Shown here: positions 1-9,452 of the stretch, piece by piece
Numbering within the stretch: position 1 is the first letter of the stretch
Layout of the letters: the number at the start of each line of letters is the position of its first letter
Source: an uncultured Sphingomonadaceae bacterium
Lineage (GTDB): Bacteria; Pseudomonadota; Alphaproteobacteria; Sphingomonadales; Sphingomonadaceae
DNA length: 64,000 bases
NCBI GenBank assembly: GCA_947497455.1
Contig: CANMGU010000002.1
Span: 900,506 to 964,505 of the forward strand
Direction of reading: 5' to 3'
Translations under genes and position numbers: made by a program
The notes under the pieces: model-generated
What the model saw: only the letters and a program-made list of their open reading frames with translations
Databases searched by the model: none
Told to the model about the DNA's origin: nothing

Positions 1-2087
1 CAGAAGGCGAGGGCGATAATGGTCGCCATTGGGCACAGTGGAATGACCCCTGGCCCAAGCCGAGCTATCTATTTGCCCTGGTTGCGGGTGATCTGGTTGC
101 CAATTCTGACAGCTTTACAACCCGTTCGGGCAAGCCAGTAGAACTGAATATCTGGGTCCGCGACGGCGATCTGCCGCGCACCGGTCACGCGATGCAGGCG
201 CTGAAAGATTCGATGCGCTGGGATGAAGAGGTTTATGGCCGTGAATATGATCTCGGGCTGTTCAACATTGTCGCGGTGAGCGATTTTAACATGGGCGCGA
301 TGGAGAATAAGGGGCTGAATATCTTCAATTCGCGCTACATATTGGCCGATCCTGAAGTGGCGACCGATGCAGATTATGACGGGATTGAGGGCGTCGTTGC
401 CCATGAATATTTCCACAATTGGTCAGGCAACCGAGTTACCTGCCGCGACTGGTTTCAACTGAGCCTGAAAGAGGGCTTCACCGTTTATCGCGACCAGAGC
501 TTTTCCGCCGATATGGGATCAACCGCGCTGAAGCGGATTGAAGATGTACGCATTTTAAGGGCCGCGCAATTCCCGGAAGATGCCGGACCACTGGCGCATC
601 CGATCCGCCCGGAAAGCTATCAGGAAATTTCAAATTTCTACACCGCGACCATTTACAACAAAGGCGCGGAAGTCATCCGGATGATGGCGACCCTATTGGG
701 CGCAGAGCGGTTTCGCAAAGGGACCGATCTCTATTTCAAGCGGCATGATGGAGAAGCCGCGACATGTGAGGATTTTGTCGCCGCAATGGAAGACGGCGGG
801 GAGATTGACCTTGCCCAGTTTCGCGGCTGGTACCGGACTCCCGGGACGCCCTGCGTGTCGGCAAGATTAAGCCATGATCCGCAAACAGGCACCGCGACCT
901 TGGGGTTGCAGCAGATTCTGGGTGCAAGCGGCGCCGCGCCAAAGCCATCGGAATTGGTCATCCCACTGAAAATTGCGTTGCTTGATCCCGAGACCGGACA
1001 GCATGAAGGCGAGCAGCTTATCACGCTTGATCAGGCGGAGCAGAGTTTTACTTTTGAAGGACAGAAGGATCATCCGATCCTTTCGATCAATCGCGGCTTT
1101 TCTGCGCCGATTGTTTTGGAAAGCAGCCGTACGCCCGAAGAGCTGGCGTTTCTATCTTCGCATGACGATGATCCGTTTGCGCGGTTTGAGGCGATGCAGC
1201 AGCTGATGACCAGCTATCTGGTTGCGCAAGTGACTGGCGCACCGGCTGATCGTGATATCATCCTGCAAGCGGTCGGCGCCGTGCTGGCCGATGAGAATAT
1301 CGACCGGGCGTTTCTGGCCGAGTTGATTCAGCTGCCAAGCGAAGCGTTCCTGGGCGATCAGATGGTCGCAGTCGATCCACAGGCAATTCATGATGCGCGC
1401 GAGAAACTGCGCGGAAAAATTGCGGTGCAGTTTGAGCGTAAGTTCCGGCGGCTTTACAAGCAATGCGAGCCTGGCGATTTCTCGCTAGACGCGCAAGCCC
1501 GTGCAGACCGGAAGCTGCGTAATGTCACGCTTGGCTATATCGCCGCGTCGCAGGTTGAGGATGCTGCCGAAATGGCCTTTGAACAATTTCGACAAGCCGA
1601 TAACATGACCGCGATGCAGGGTGCTCTGGGAGTACTGTCTCATATGGACGACGACGAGCGGGCCTGGGCGTTTGAAGATTTCTTCAAGCGGTTCAAGGAT
1701 AATGCATTGGTCCTCGACAAATGGTTCACATTGCAGGCGATGTCGCAGCGTAGCGATACCGTGAAGCGCATCGAACGTCTGGCAAATCATCCGGATTTCA
1801 CGCTGTCCAACCCCAATCGGGTGCGCGCACTTTATGCCGGGTTCACCAATAATCAGGTGCGCTTCCATGATCCGTCTGGCAAAGGCTATCAGATGATTGC
1901 GGATATGGTGATTGCGCTGGATGGACAGAATCCGCAAACCGCCGCGCGCTTCATTCCGCCACTGGGTCGCTGGCGCCGGTTTGAACCGGGCCGGTCGGAA
2001 TTGATGCGGCTGGCACTTGAGAAAATCGGTGCGACTCCAGATTTGTCAAAGGATGTGTCCGAACAGGTGAGCAAGAGCCTTGCCTGA
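1..2087 (+). CDS. pepN: Aminopeptidase N, M1 family (5' end outside window)
   Basis: Zinc metallopeptidase that removes N-terminal residues from peptides in the cytoplasm. The reading frame is open from base 3 with no start codon, so the N-terminal beta domain is missing; an in-frame ATG at 192 is internal. The M1 exopeptidase signature GAMEN is near 294 and the zinc site HEYFH-x18-E begins near 402, in the form HEYFHNWSGNRVTCRDW usual for the E. coli PepN branch. The long C-terminal helical part is complete and ends KSLA at 2087. The next gene starts 36 bases downstream on the same strand and could be co-transcribed. Identification is firm; only the missing N-terminus limits it. Confidence 0.96.
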   Translation, partial: EGEGDNGRHWAQWNDPWPKPSYLFALVAGDLVANSDSFTTRSGKPVELNIWVRDGDLPRTGHAMQALKDSMRWDEEVYGREYDLGLFNIVAVSDFNMGAMENKGLNIFNSRYILADPEVATDADYDGIEGVVAHEYFHNWSGNRVTCRDWFQLSLKEGFTVYRDQSFSADMGSTALKRIEDVRILRAAQFPEDAGPLAHPIRPESYQEISNFYTATIYNKGAEVIRMMATLLGAERFRKGTDLYFKRHDGEAATCEDFVAAMEDGGEIDLAQFRGWYRTPGTPCVSARLSHDPQTGTATLGLQQILGASGAAPKPSELVIPLKIALLDPETGQHEGEQLITLDQAEQSFTFEGQKDHPILSINRGFSAPIVLESSRTPEELAFLSSHDDDPFARFEAMQQLMTSYLVAQVTGAPADRDIILQAVGAVLADENIDRAFLAELIQLPSEAFLGDQMVAVDPQAIHDAREKLRGKIAVQFERKFRRLYKQCEPGDFSLDAQARADRKLRNVTLGYIAASQVEDAAEMAFEQFRQADNMTAMQGALGVLSHMDDDERAWAFEDFFKRFKDNALVLDKWFTLQAMSQRSDTVKRIERLANHPDFTLSNPNRVRALYAGFTNNQVRFHDPSGKGYQMIADMVIALDGQNPQTAARFIPPLGRWRRFEPGRSELMRLALEKIGATPDLSKDVSEQVSKSLA

Positions 2088-2122
2088 AATTTGTTCCGTC
2101 ATCCTTTTGGTTAAGCTGAACC

Positions 2123-2887
2123 ATGGATCTTGATCTCTCCACTTCCGCAGTGCTCGAAGGTGCAGCCCACGGCTTCTTGGGTCGCGCTGGGGGACGATCG
2201 ACCGGCATATATGCGGGGCTGAATGTCGGTCTCGGCAGCGATGACGATCGCAGTGCCATTCTCGAAAACCGTCAGCGCGCCAAAACAGCGGTGTTGCCGG
2301 ACAGCGAACTGGTTACGCTGCATCAGATACACAGCGCCGATGTGGTCGCGGTGACGGAACCCTTCGCGCTCGATGCACGGCCACATTCTGATGCAATGGT
2401 GACAGACAAGCCCGGTTTGCTTCTCGGCATATTGACCGCGGATTGTGTCCCGGTGCTTTTCTACGATGCCGCTACACAAGTCGTAGGCGCGGCCCATGCG
2501 GGTTGGAAGGGTGCGATTGGCGGGGTAACCGACAACACGATTGCGATGATGGAAAAACTGGGCGCCTCGCGGGACACTATCGCCTGCGCCATCGGCCCTT
2601 GCATCGGGCAGGACAGCTATGAGGTGGATGCAGGATTTCAAGAACGCTTTGTTGCAGATGATCCCGACAATGTGCAATTTTTCAGCGCCGGTCAGCCTGA
2701 CCATTTCCAGTTTGATATTGAATCCTATGTTGCGGATCGGCTGGCCAGGGCCGGCATTGTCAGAATCGATAAACTCGGACTGGATACCTATGCCCATGAG
2801 GATCGCTATTTCAGCTATCGGCGCAGTTGCCATCGCGGCGAAGCTGGCTATGGTCGGCAGATATCGTTGATCGGCTTGAAGGCCTAG
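2123..2887 (+). CDS. pgeF: PgeF/YfiH family purine nucleoside phosphorylase-like (multicopper polyphenol oxidase fold)
   Basis: 254 aa, the usual length for the YfiH/PgeF (DUF152) family. Conserved blocks are visible: HQIHSADV, LTADCVPVLFYD and HAGWKGAIGG, which hold the conserved Cys and His zinc ligands. Family members have been described as laccase-like, as purine nucleoside phosphorylases/adenosine deaminases, and as peptidoglycan editing factors, so the exact substrate here is not settled. It starts 36 bases after pepN on the same strand and lies 40 bases before a DASS transporter. In many alphaproteobacteria this gene sits near lgt and a MidA-type methyltransferase; here those genes are 8 kb downstream on the other strand. 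Confidence 0.85.
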   Translation: MDLDLSTSAVLEGAAHGFLGRAGGRSTGIYAGLNVGLGSDDDRSAILENRQRAKTAVLPDSELVTLHQIHSADVVAVTEPFALDARPHSDAMVTDKPGLLLGILTADCVPVLFYDAATQVVGAAHAGWKGAIGGVTDNTIAMMEKLGASRDTIACAIGPCIGQDSYEVDAGFQERFVADDPDNVQFFSAGQPDHFQFDIESYVADRLARAGIVRIDKLGLDTYAHEDRYFSYRRSCHRGEAGYGRQISLIGLKA

Positions 2888-2927
2888 TTTTACCCTTGCG
2901 CAGACAGGGGCACGAGGGGAAGAGGAC

Positions 2928-4334
2928 ATGAATGCCCAGCGCGTAGGACTTTTTGCGGGCTTGGCGATATTGGTTGCGATGCTTCTGTCTCCTGCACCGG
3001 CGGCGATGAGTCCGGCCGCCTGGCATGTCGCTGCACTTACCATTCTTATGGCGACATGGTGGATGACCCAGGCAGTACCGCTCACGGCGACCGCCTTGCT
3101 GCCCTTTCTCGCCTTGCCAGTGATGGACGTGATGGATGTGCGCGAAACCGCCAGCCAATATTATTCGCCGATATTATTTCTGATCCTGGGAGGGGCGTTT
3201 CTCGCGTTGGCCATTGAGCGGGTCGGGCTGCACCGGCGGCTCGCGCTCGCAATTGTCAGCCTGTCGGGCAAAAGTGCGTGGGGCATATTATTCGCCTTCA
3301 TGATCGCGACGGCTCTATTGAGCATGCTCATCTCCAACACATCTTCGACGCTGATCATGATTCCCATAGCGGTGGCCGTACTGGTAGCTGGCGGAGTGAA
3401 GGATCGCGAGACAGAGGGATTTGCGGGCGCCTTGATCATGGGTGTGGCCTTTGCCGCTTCAATTGGAGGTCTGGGCACATTGGTGGGCAGTCCGACCAAT
3501 GCGATTGCCGCTGGTCTGATCAACAAGACTCTGGGCATGGATATTGATTTCTTAAGCTGGCTTTTCTTCGGCTTGCCTATCGTGATCCTTGGTCTGCCGG
3601 TCTGTGCGGCGATTCTGATTACGGTTCAGAAAGTGGGCAAGGATAGTTTCGACGGCGCCGGTGCACGGGCCGCGATCGGATCAGCTGGTCCTTGGAGCCT
3701 TCCGGAAAAACGGGTCGTACCTGTGGTTGCCCTTGTCGTGCTCGGCTGGCTGTTCCTACCCCAGATCAAGGCGGTGCTCCCGGCTGGCGCCGTGCATGAT
3801 GGCAGCATCGCGATATTGGGCGGGTTGCTGCTGTTCATGCTGCCTGATGGTACCGGGCGGAAATTGCTCAACTGGGATGAAGCGGATCGTGCGCCATGGG
3901 GGGTGATCATGATGTTTGGCGGCGGCCTAGCGCTGGCTGCTGGCATTATTGAATCCGGCTTGGCCGACTGGCTCGGGCTGGCGCTGGAGCCGCTCAAGAA
4001 CGTCCCGGTCATTATCATTGCTATAGCGCTGGTTGCGCTGGTCATTCTGGTCACCGAATTTGCGTCTAATGTCGCCACAGCCAGCGGGATCATGCCGGTA
4101 GTCGCCAGCCTTATTCTTGCCACCGGAGTTGATCCGGTATTGCTTGCGATGCCGGCGGCGATGGCGGCAAGCTGGGGTTTCATGTTGCCGTCCGGCACGG
4201 GTCCCAATGCCATTGCCTGGTCAACCAATCATATTGAATTGCCGAAAATGCTGAAATCTGGACTGGTTCTCGATATTGCCGGAATACCGATCATCATCGG
4301 CTGTATCTGGATGGTTTCATTTGTAATCAGTTGA
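2928..4334 (+). CDS. SLC13/DASS family anion permease
   Basis: 468 aa integral membrane protein with about 11-13 hydrophobic segments. Two inverted-repeat signatures of the divalent anion:sodium symporter family are visible: SNTSSTLIMIPIA at about residue 137 and SNVATASGIMPVVASL at about residue 382. In family structures such asparagine/threonine loops bind sodium and the carboxylate substrate. Likely substrates are C4-dicarboxylates or sulfate; the sequence alone does not decide. The ATG at 2928 follows the purine-rich stretch ggggaagagg. The gene is in the same orientation as pepN and pgeF and is followed 50 bases later by a PLP enzyme. Confidence 0.88.
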   Translation: MNAQRVGLFAGLAILVAMLLSPAPAAMSPAAWHVAALTILMATWWMTQAVPLTATALLPFLALPVMDVMDVRETASQYYSPILFLILGGAFLALAIERVGLHRRLALAIVSLSGKSAWGILFAFMIATALLSMLISNTSSTLIMIPIAVAVLVAGGVKDRETEGFAGALIMGVAFAASIGGLGTLVGSPTNAIAAGLINKTLGMDIDFLSWLFFGLPIVILGLPVCAAILITVQKVGKDSFDGAGARAAIGSAGPWSLPEKRVVPVVALVVLGWLFLPQIKAVLPAGAVHDGSIAILGGLLLFMLPDGTGRKLLNWDEADRAPWGVIMMFGGGLALAAGIIESGLADWLGLALEPLKNVPVIIIAIALVALVILVTEFASNVATASGIMPVVASLILATGVDPVLLAMPAAMAASWGFMLPSGTGPNAIAWSTNHIELPKMLKSGLVLDIAGIPIIIGCIWMVSFVIS

Positions 4335-4383
4335 GTTTTGCGGCATGGCTCTGGCAAGATAGTTTATCCTGGAGAGAGAGAAA

Positions 4384-5706
4384 ATGTCCGATCAAAATGA
4401 TGATGCTGTTCCGGTAACACCGCGCCGGATGCCGAAAGCGCCGATTGAGGAAATTGGCGGACGCAAGCTCAAGCCATCGACGCTGATGATGGGTCATGGC
4501 TATGATCCGGTCCTTTCCGAAGGCTCGCTCAAACCACCAATTTTTCTCACCTCAACCTTCGCATTTGAAGATGCTGCGGCCGGCAAACGCCACTTTGAAG
4601 GCATAACTGGCAAGCGTCCGGGTGGTGCCGATGGTCTGGTCTATTCGCGCTTCAACGGCCCGAACCAGGAAATTCTCGAAGACCGCCTCAGCATCTGGGA
4701 TGAGGCGGAAGATGCGCTGGTTTTTTCCAGCGGCATGTCAGCCATCGCAACGGTGCTACTTGCCAATGTGAATCAGGGCGACGTGGTGGTGCATAGCGGA
4801 CCGCTTTATGCGGCCACTGAAACCCTGATTAACAAGATTTTGGGTCGCTTTGGCGTGACCTTTCTGGATTTTCCAGCGGGCGCTAGTCCGGATGAGGTTT
4901 CGGCGCTGCTCGAACAGGCGAAAGTCCAGGCGGAGGAAAATGGCGGCAAGGTTGCTATTGTTTATCTTGAAAGTCCGGCCAATCCGACCAACGCGCTTGT
5001 TGATATTGAAGGCGTTACAAAAGCACGTGACACGGTATTCGGAGACGAAGGTGCCCCGCCTATCGCAATCGACAATACCTTCCTCGGCCCCTTGTGGCAG
5101 CAACCTCTGAAACATGGTGCGGACATTGTTATTTACAGTCTCACCAAATATGTTGGCGGACATAGTGATCTTGTGGCCGGCGGTGTTCTCGGCGCCAAGG
5201 CGCATATGGACCCGATCCGGGCGATCCGGAACACGATCGGGACAATCTGTGATCCTAACACCGCATGGATGTTGATGCGCAGTCTCGAGACGCTGGAATT
5301 GCGCATGACCCGGGCTGGCGAAAATGCTGAAAAAGTCTGCGCCTTCCTGCGGGATCACCCCAAGGTTGAAGGGCTTGGCTATCTCGGTTTCATTTCCGAT
5401 GCTTCGCAGCAGGATATTTACAACCGGCATTGCAGCGGTGCGGGCTCCACCTTCTCAGTGTTCATCAAGGGCGGCGAGGCTGAGGCATTCGCGTTTCTCG
5501 ATGCGCTGAAAATCGCGAAACTGGCGGTGAGTTTGGGCGGAACAGAGACTTTGGCGAGCCTGCCAGCAGCAATGACCCATTTGTCGGTGCCCGATGATCG
5601 CAGGGCGGCGCTTGGCATTACGGACAATCTGGTGCGGATTTCCATCGGCGTCGAAGACCCGGATGATCTGATTGCTGACTTTGAGCAGGCTCTGAAAATG
5701 GTCTGA
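4384..5706 (+). CDS. Cystathionine gamma-synthase family PLP enzyme
   Basis: 440 aa fold-type I PLP enzyme of the Cys/Met metabolism family (cystathionine gamma-synthase, gamma-lyase, methionine gamma-lyase). The PLP lysine is in YSLTKYVGGHSD, and the substrate-phosphate loop is SSGMSAI. It is about 40 residues longer than typical MetB because of an N-terminal extension (PRRMPKAPIEEIGGRKLKPST) seen in a sphingomonad/caulobacter subgroup usually annotated only as cystathionine gamma-synthase family. The ATG at 4384 follows GGAGAGAGAGA. It probably catalyses gamma-elimination or gamma-replacement on sulfur amino acids; which one cannot be read here. A stem-loop downstream may end the transcript. 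Confidence 0.88.
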   Translation: MSDQNDDAVPVTPRRMPKAPIEEIGGRKLKPSTLMMGHGYDPVLSEGSLKPPIFLTSTFAFEDAAAGKRHFEGITGKRPGGADGLVYSRFNGPNQEILEDRLSIWDEAEDALVFSSGMSAIATVLLANVNQGDVVVHSGPLYAATETLINKILGRFGVTFLDFPAGASPDEVSALLEQAKVQAEENGGKVAIVYLESPANPTNALVDIEGVTKARDTVFGDEGAPPIAIDNTFLGPLWQQPLKHGADIVIYSLTKYVGGHSDLVAGGVLGAKAHMDPIRAIRNTIGTICDPNTAWMLMRSLETLELRMTRAGENAEKVCAFLRDHPKVEGLGYLGFISDASQQDIYNRHCSGAGSTFSVFIKGGEAEAFAFLDALKIAKLAVSLGGTETLASLPAAMTHLSVPDDRRAALGITDNLVRISIGVEDPDDLIADFEQALKMV

Positions 5707-5720
5707 CGGGATGCTCCTCT

Positions 5721-5738
5721 CCTCCCAAAAGGGGGAGG
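5721..5738. terminator. Stem-loop between convergent genes
   Basis: CCTCCC and GGGAGG arms with a 6-nt A/G-rich loop lie between the convergent PLP-enzyme and HAD-phosphatase genes. The arms can be lengthened by two weaker pairs. There is no clear T tract on either strand, so this is a plausible but unproven bidirectional terminator. Confidence 0.4.
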
Positions 5739-5742
5739 GGAA

Positions 5743-6414
5743 TCAGTTCCAATCCAATATCTTCCAGCCGCGTTTCTTGGCCAGATGGCGAAGCGGCGCG
5801 CTGGGCGTTGTGGCAATCGCTTCATCGGCATATTCGAGCATCGGTGCATCGCTGACATGATCGGAATAGGCTCGGATGTGCACGGTCTCTCGCGCTAGCC
5901 CTTGCTCGTCGAGAAAGGTCTTGATCCGGTCAAGCTTGGCAACATCATAGCAATTCTCGCCGACAATTTCAGGTAACACCTGTCCCTTCTCATCGATTTT
6001 CAACCGGGTGGCGATCACCTCGTCAAAGCCCAGTCGTGAGGCAATCGCATTGACATAAAGCTCGTAGGAAGCCGTGGCGAGCACCAGCTTTCTACCTTCT
6101 GCGCGGTCGGCATCTACCTGAGCAATAGCCTTGGCATAACTGTTTCCCTGTATCACCTTGTCGGCATAGCGTTCGATATGAGGATCGAGCGTCGTGACAC
6201 GTGGCTTGCTTCCCAGTAGCAGGCGCTGATTATAGGTTTTCAGGCTCTTTCGGCTGATCAGTTTGAGACCGTAGCCGATAAATCCGAATGGCAGGAGCGG
6301 CAGGAACAGGAGCCGCCAGGGCGCGCGCGCGAAAACCATATGGAACAGGAATGGCGTATAGGTTCCCCGTACGGTAATTGTCCTATCCATATCATATATA
6401 GCAATTTTTGTCAT
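5743..6414 (-). CDS. HAD-IB family phosphatase (phosphoserine phosphatase-like)
   Basis: 223 aa HAD superfamily hydrolase. Motif I is YDMDRTIT at residues 6-13 (DxDxT, nucleophile Asp), motif II is the Ser/Thr in LATASYE, and motif III/IV is the acidic YSDHVSDAPM. A cap segment with hydrophobic stretches near residues 25-55 resembles the SerB-like HAD-IB group found in proteobacteria. The frame is open 13 codons further upstream, but the ATG at 6414 (MTKIAIYDMDRT) puts motif I at the usual distance from the start and is preferred. It is convergent with the PLP enzyme and divergent from the Mla operon. The substrate is unknown; phosphoserine is only one possibility. Confidence 0.85.
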   Translation of the reverse strand: MTKIAIYDMDRTITVRGTYTPFLFHMVFARAPWRLLFLPLLPFGFIGYGLKLISRKSLKTYNQRLLLGSKPRVTTLDPHIERYADKVIQGNSYAKAIAQVDADRAEGRKLVLATASYELYVNAIASRLGFDEVIATRLKIDEKGQVLPEIVGENCYDVAKLDRIKTFLDEQGLARETVHIRAYSDHVSDAPMLEYADEAIATTPSAPLRHLAKKRGWKILDWN

Positions 6415-6480
6415 CGCGCCCCAAATTCCAGTTTGCGGCCCTATTAGCAGCACTGTTGAAAATGCACCAAATAAATGACT

Positions 6481-6489
6481 TGTTATAAT
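6481..6489 (+). promoter_or_regulatory. Extended -10 promoter element for the Mla operon
   Basis: TGTTATAAT is a perfect extended -10 (TGnTATAAT) on the + strand, about 40 bases before the first gene of the lipid-transport operon and in the only gap between it and the divergent HAD gene. No good -35 is seen at 17 bases; TTGAAA at 6456-6461 is 22 bases away, which fits an extended -10 promoter that does not depend on a -35. Confidence 0.5.
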
Positions 6490-6529
6490 GGCTTGAGCTT
6501 TCAGCGATTTTCGGTCACCAATAGCGGTG

Positions 6530-7642
6530 ATGACAGTGCCAGGTGACTTTGTCGAAGAGATGATGGAAGATGGAGTGATGGCACTTCGTTTCTCCGGCGA
6601 TCTGTCTATGGCGACTGTTGAGGACCTACCGGAACGGTTGAGCAGCTATGACGGTGATGCACAGAAAATCGATCTGTCCGATGTTGGTTATGTTGATACG
6701 GTAGGAGCCTGGCTAATCTACCGGACGGCGCGCGATATCAGAGTTGAGATTGTGGGCGCTGATCCGGCAGTGGATCAGCTTATCCGGACTGTGGGCGGGG
6801 TTGACCCGCCGACCGATGTTCGTCCCGACCCACCCAATCCAATATTGCGGATATTGAATGATGTCGGGGAATCAACCACGATTGCGATTACAACCTTTGC
6901 CGGTCTGGTCGGTTTCTTTGGTGCCGTTGTGGGAGCGGCCCTTTCCTTGATGTTGCACCCCGGACGGATCAGGTGGAATGCCGTCATACAACGCTTTGAC
7001 GTCGTCGGCGTCCGCGCCCTGGGAATTGTCGGCCTGATGAGTTTTCTCATCGGCTTGGTGATTGCGCAGCAGGGCGCCGTGCAGCTGCGACAATTTGGCG
7101 CAGAGGTGTTCACGGTTAATCTGGTTGGCCGTTTAACCTTGCGGGAGCTGGGCGTATTGATGACGGCCATCATGGTTGCCGGTCGGTCTGGTTCGGCCTT
7201 TGCGGCGCAGATCGGCACCATGAAGCTGACCGAAGAAATTGATGCGATGCGGACGATTGGCGTGTCGCCGATAGAGGCGCTGGTCCTGCCACGGGTCTTT
7301 GCAGCGGTGATCATGCTACCCTTGCTGGGTTTCTATGCCTCGGTTGTCGCGATTATTGGCGGTGGCGTGCTAAGTTGGGTCGCGCTCGACATCCCGCCCG
7401 CAACTTTCTTTACTCGGATCCGTGAAGTGGTTCCGATTACCGATGTTTATGTCGGGCTTGTCAAAGCGCCAGTCTTTGGTGCGATCATTGCGATTTCTGG
7501 CTGTTACCAAGGTATGCAGGTCAAAGGGAATGCCGAGCAGGTCGGTTTTCGGACAACCGCTGCCGTGGTCCAGGCCATCTTCATGGTGATCGTGCTCGAT
7601 GCCTTTTTTGCGGTCTTTTTTACATGGATTGGATGGTCCTGA
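6530..7642 (+). CDS. mlaE: MlaE family lipid ABC transporter permease with N-terminal STAS domain
   Basis: Inner-membrane permease of a phospholipid trafficking system. The first roughly 90 residues form a STAS (MlaB-like) domain, seen as the IDLSDVGYVDTVGAWLIYRT segment around the usual sulfate-transporter/anti-sigma-antagonist helix. The MlaE permease domain follows from about residue 120, with the signature region GRSGSAFAAQIGTMKLTEEIDAM and several membrane helices. In E. coli these parts are two genes (mlaB, mlaE); fusion is common in alphaproteobacteria. Start: ATG at 6530, with GTG at 6527 as the alternative. The stop overlaps the ATG of the next gene by one base (TGATG), so the two are translationally coupled. 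Confidence 0.92.
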   Translation: MTVPGDFVEEMMEDGVMALRFSGDLSMATVEDLPERLSSYDGDAQKIDLSDVGYVDTVGAWLIYRTARDIRVEIVGADPAVDQLIRTVGGVDPPTDVRPDPPNPILRILNDVGESTTIAITTFAGLVGFFGAVVGAALSLMLHPGRIRWNAVIQRFDVVGVRALGIVGLMSFLIGLVIAQQGAVQLRQFGAEVFTVNLVGRLTLRELGVLMTAIMVAGRSGSAFAAQIGTMKLTEEIDAMRTIGVSPIEALVLPRVFAAVIMLPLLGFYASVVAIIGGGVLSWVALDIPPATFFTRIREVVPITDVYVGLVKAPVFGAIIAISGCYQGMQVKGNAEQVGFRTTAAVVQAIFMVIVLDAFFAVFFTWIGWS

Positions 7643-8427
7643 TGGAAGAAGAACAGCCGATCATCTGCGTCCGGGGTCTGCACAACCAATTTGGCGATCA
7701 AGTGATTCACCACGAGCTCAACCTTGATGTCGGTCGCGGCGAGATTCTGGGCGTTGTCGGCGGATCGGGAACCGGTAAATCGGTACTGATGCGCTCCATC
7801 ATCGGTTTGCAAAAACCCCAGCATGGTGAAATTGAGGTATTTGGCGAGCATCTGCTTGGTCGATCGGAAGCAGAGACCGTGGATATCCGCAAACGCTGGG
7901 GCGTGTTGTTTCAAGGGGGAGCGCTGTTTTCCACGCTCACCGTGGCGGAAAATGTCATGGTCCCGATCCGCGAATTCTATCCCGATATGGATCGCAGGTT
8001 TCGTCAGGAAGTGGCGAAATATAAGGTCGGCCTGTCCGGACTGCCGCCCGAAGCGGGGCCGAAATATCCATCCGAGCTATCCGGAGGCATGAAAAAGCGC
8101 GCCGGTGTGGCCCGCGCGCTGGCGCTGGACCCTGAACTTCTGTTTCTGGACGAACCCACGGCCGGCCTTGATCCCATCGGTGCGGCGGCTTTTGACAATC
8201 TGATCAAGGAGTTGCAGAAAACTCTCGGCTTGACTGTTTTCCTGATCACTCATGATCTTGATACATTGCATGCCATTTGTGACAGAGTTGCAGTTCTGGC
8301 GGACCAGCAAGTGATTGCGGTCGGGACAATTCCGGAACTCCTGGCTCTCGATCACCCGTGGATACAGGAATATTTCAACGGTCCGCGCGGGCGCATGGCG
8401 ATGCCGCAAGTGGCGGACGGGACTTGA
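7642..8427 (+). CDS. mlaF: MlaF family lipid ABC transporter ATP-binding protein
   Basis: 261 aa ATPase that powers the MlaE permease. Walker A is GGSGTGKS at about residues 40-47, the ABC signature is LSGGMKKRAGVARAL (LSGGM variant, typical of MlaF), Walker B is LLFLDEPTAGLDP, and the H-loop is ITHDLDT. The frame is also open from an ATG at 7624, but the ATG at 7642 forms the TGATG coupling with the permease stop and matches MlaF N-termini. Second gene of the four-gene operon; the MCE protein follows 64 bases later. Confidence 0.94.
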   Translation: MEEEQPIICVRGLHNQFGDQVIHHELNLDVGRGEILGVVGGSGTGKSVLMRSIIGLQKPQHGEIEVFGEHLLGRSEAETVDIRKRWGVLFQGGALFSTLTVAENVMVPIREFYPDMDRRFRQEVAKYKVGLSGLPPEAGPKYPSELSGGMKKRAGVARALALDPELLFLDEPTAGLDPIGAAAFDNLIKELQKTLGLTVFLITHDLDTLHAICDRVAVLADQQVIAVGTIPELLALDHPWIQEYFNGPRGRMAMPQVADGT

Positions 8428-8491
8428 AAATGTGGTCTAAATACAGAGATTTGTTGCAGGCGCCGGTACGGCTGGCCATAAAGGTGAAATA

Positions 8492-9439
8492 ATGGAGACA
8501 CGGTCCAATCATATTCTTGTCGGGGTAGTCACCCTGACCTTGCTTGCTTTGGTAGCCGCATTCCTTGTCTGGATCGTCCGCTTCGGCGACGGCGCTCAAA
8601 AGGAATATGATATCTTCTTTGCCCAGTCGGTGGGCGGCCTTGCAAAGGGAACCGGAGTAACATTTGCAGGCGTTCCATCCGGTCAGGTTCTGGATGTCGA
8701 ACTTTGGAAAAAGGACCCGGATTTTGTGCGCGTGCGGATTGCGGTGAGTGAGGAAACACCGATCTTGCAAGGGACAACGGCCACCATACAGAGCATCAGC
8801 TTCACCGCTCCGCCCAATATTCAACTGGATGGCGCGGTAAAGGATGCACCGCCGATCGAAGAATTGGGTCCGGAAGGCGTTCCGGTTATACCCACGAAAC
8901 CTGGTGCCTTGGGCGAACTGCTCAACAGTGCGCCGCTGGTTGTTGAACGACTGGCAACGCTGACCGACCGGCTGACATTGCTGTTATCGGACAAGAACCA
9001 GGAATCGATCGAAGGCATTTTGAACAATACCGAGCAGTTGACCGGCACTCTCGCGAAACAAGCACCCGGTCTTGAAGCGCTAATGGCGGAATCTTCAATC
9101 GCGATCCGCAATGCTGGGCAAACCGCTGAAAAGCTCTCTGCGGTTGCTGACAATACCAATGCGCTCTTGAGCAAGAATGGCGAACCGCTAGCGAAGAACC
9201 TAACCAAAACCCTGGCTGCTGCCGAGAAGAGCATGGCCGCATTAAGTGTCGTGCTGGATGATGCGCGTCCGGGCGTGCAGCAACTGGGGACCAAGACAAT
9301 ACCGGAAGTGGATCAACTGGTTCAGGATATGCAGGCACTTACCAAATCACTGACATCAGTCACCGAACGGCTGGATCAAGGCGGGGCAGGCTCTTTGCTG
9401 TCCGCGCCGGCACTGCCAGATTATGAACCAGGCAAGTAG
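8492..9439 (+). CDS. mlaD: MCE-domain lipid transport protein (MlaD family)
   Basis: 315 aa periplasmic lipid-binding component, anchored by a single N-terminal helix (residues about 10-30, HILVGVVTLTLLALVAAFLV). The MCE domain covers about residues 40-120, with the conserved region GLAKGTGVTFAGVPSGQV. The rest is predicted helical and rich in Ala/Leu/Glu, as in MlaD relatives that form a needle or ring across the periplasm. E. coli MlaD is about 183 aa, so this longer protein is nearer to the alphaproteobacterial MCE group. It follows mlaF and overlaps the start region of the lipoprotein gene. Confidence 0.9.
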   Translation: METRSNHILVGVVTLTLLALVAAFLVWIVRFGDGAQKEYDIFFAQSVGGLAKGTGVTFAGVPSGQVLDVELWKKDPDFVRVRIAVSEETPILQGTTATIQSISFTAPPNIQLDGAVKDAPPIEELGPEGVPVIPTKPGALGELLNSAPLVVERLATLTDRLTLLLSDKNQESIEGILNNTEQLTGTLAKQAPGLEALMAESSIAIRNAGQTAEKLSAVADNTNALLSKNGEPLAKNLTKTLAAAEKSMAALSVVLDDARPGVQQLGTKTIPEVDQLVQDMQALTKSLTSVTERLDQGGAGSLLSAPALPDYEPGK

Positions 9440-9452
9440 AGAGGGCATTTCA

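Noticed and set aside
2111..3085. 324-codon minus-strand frame
   Set aside because: Antisense to pgeF and the start of the permease gene; both sense genes are certain.
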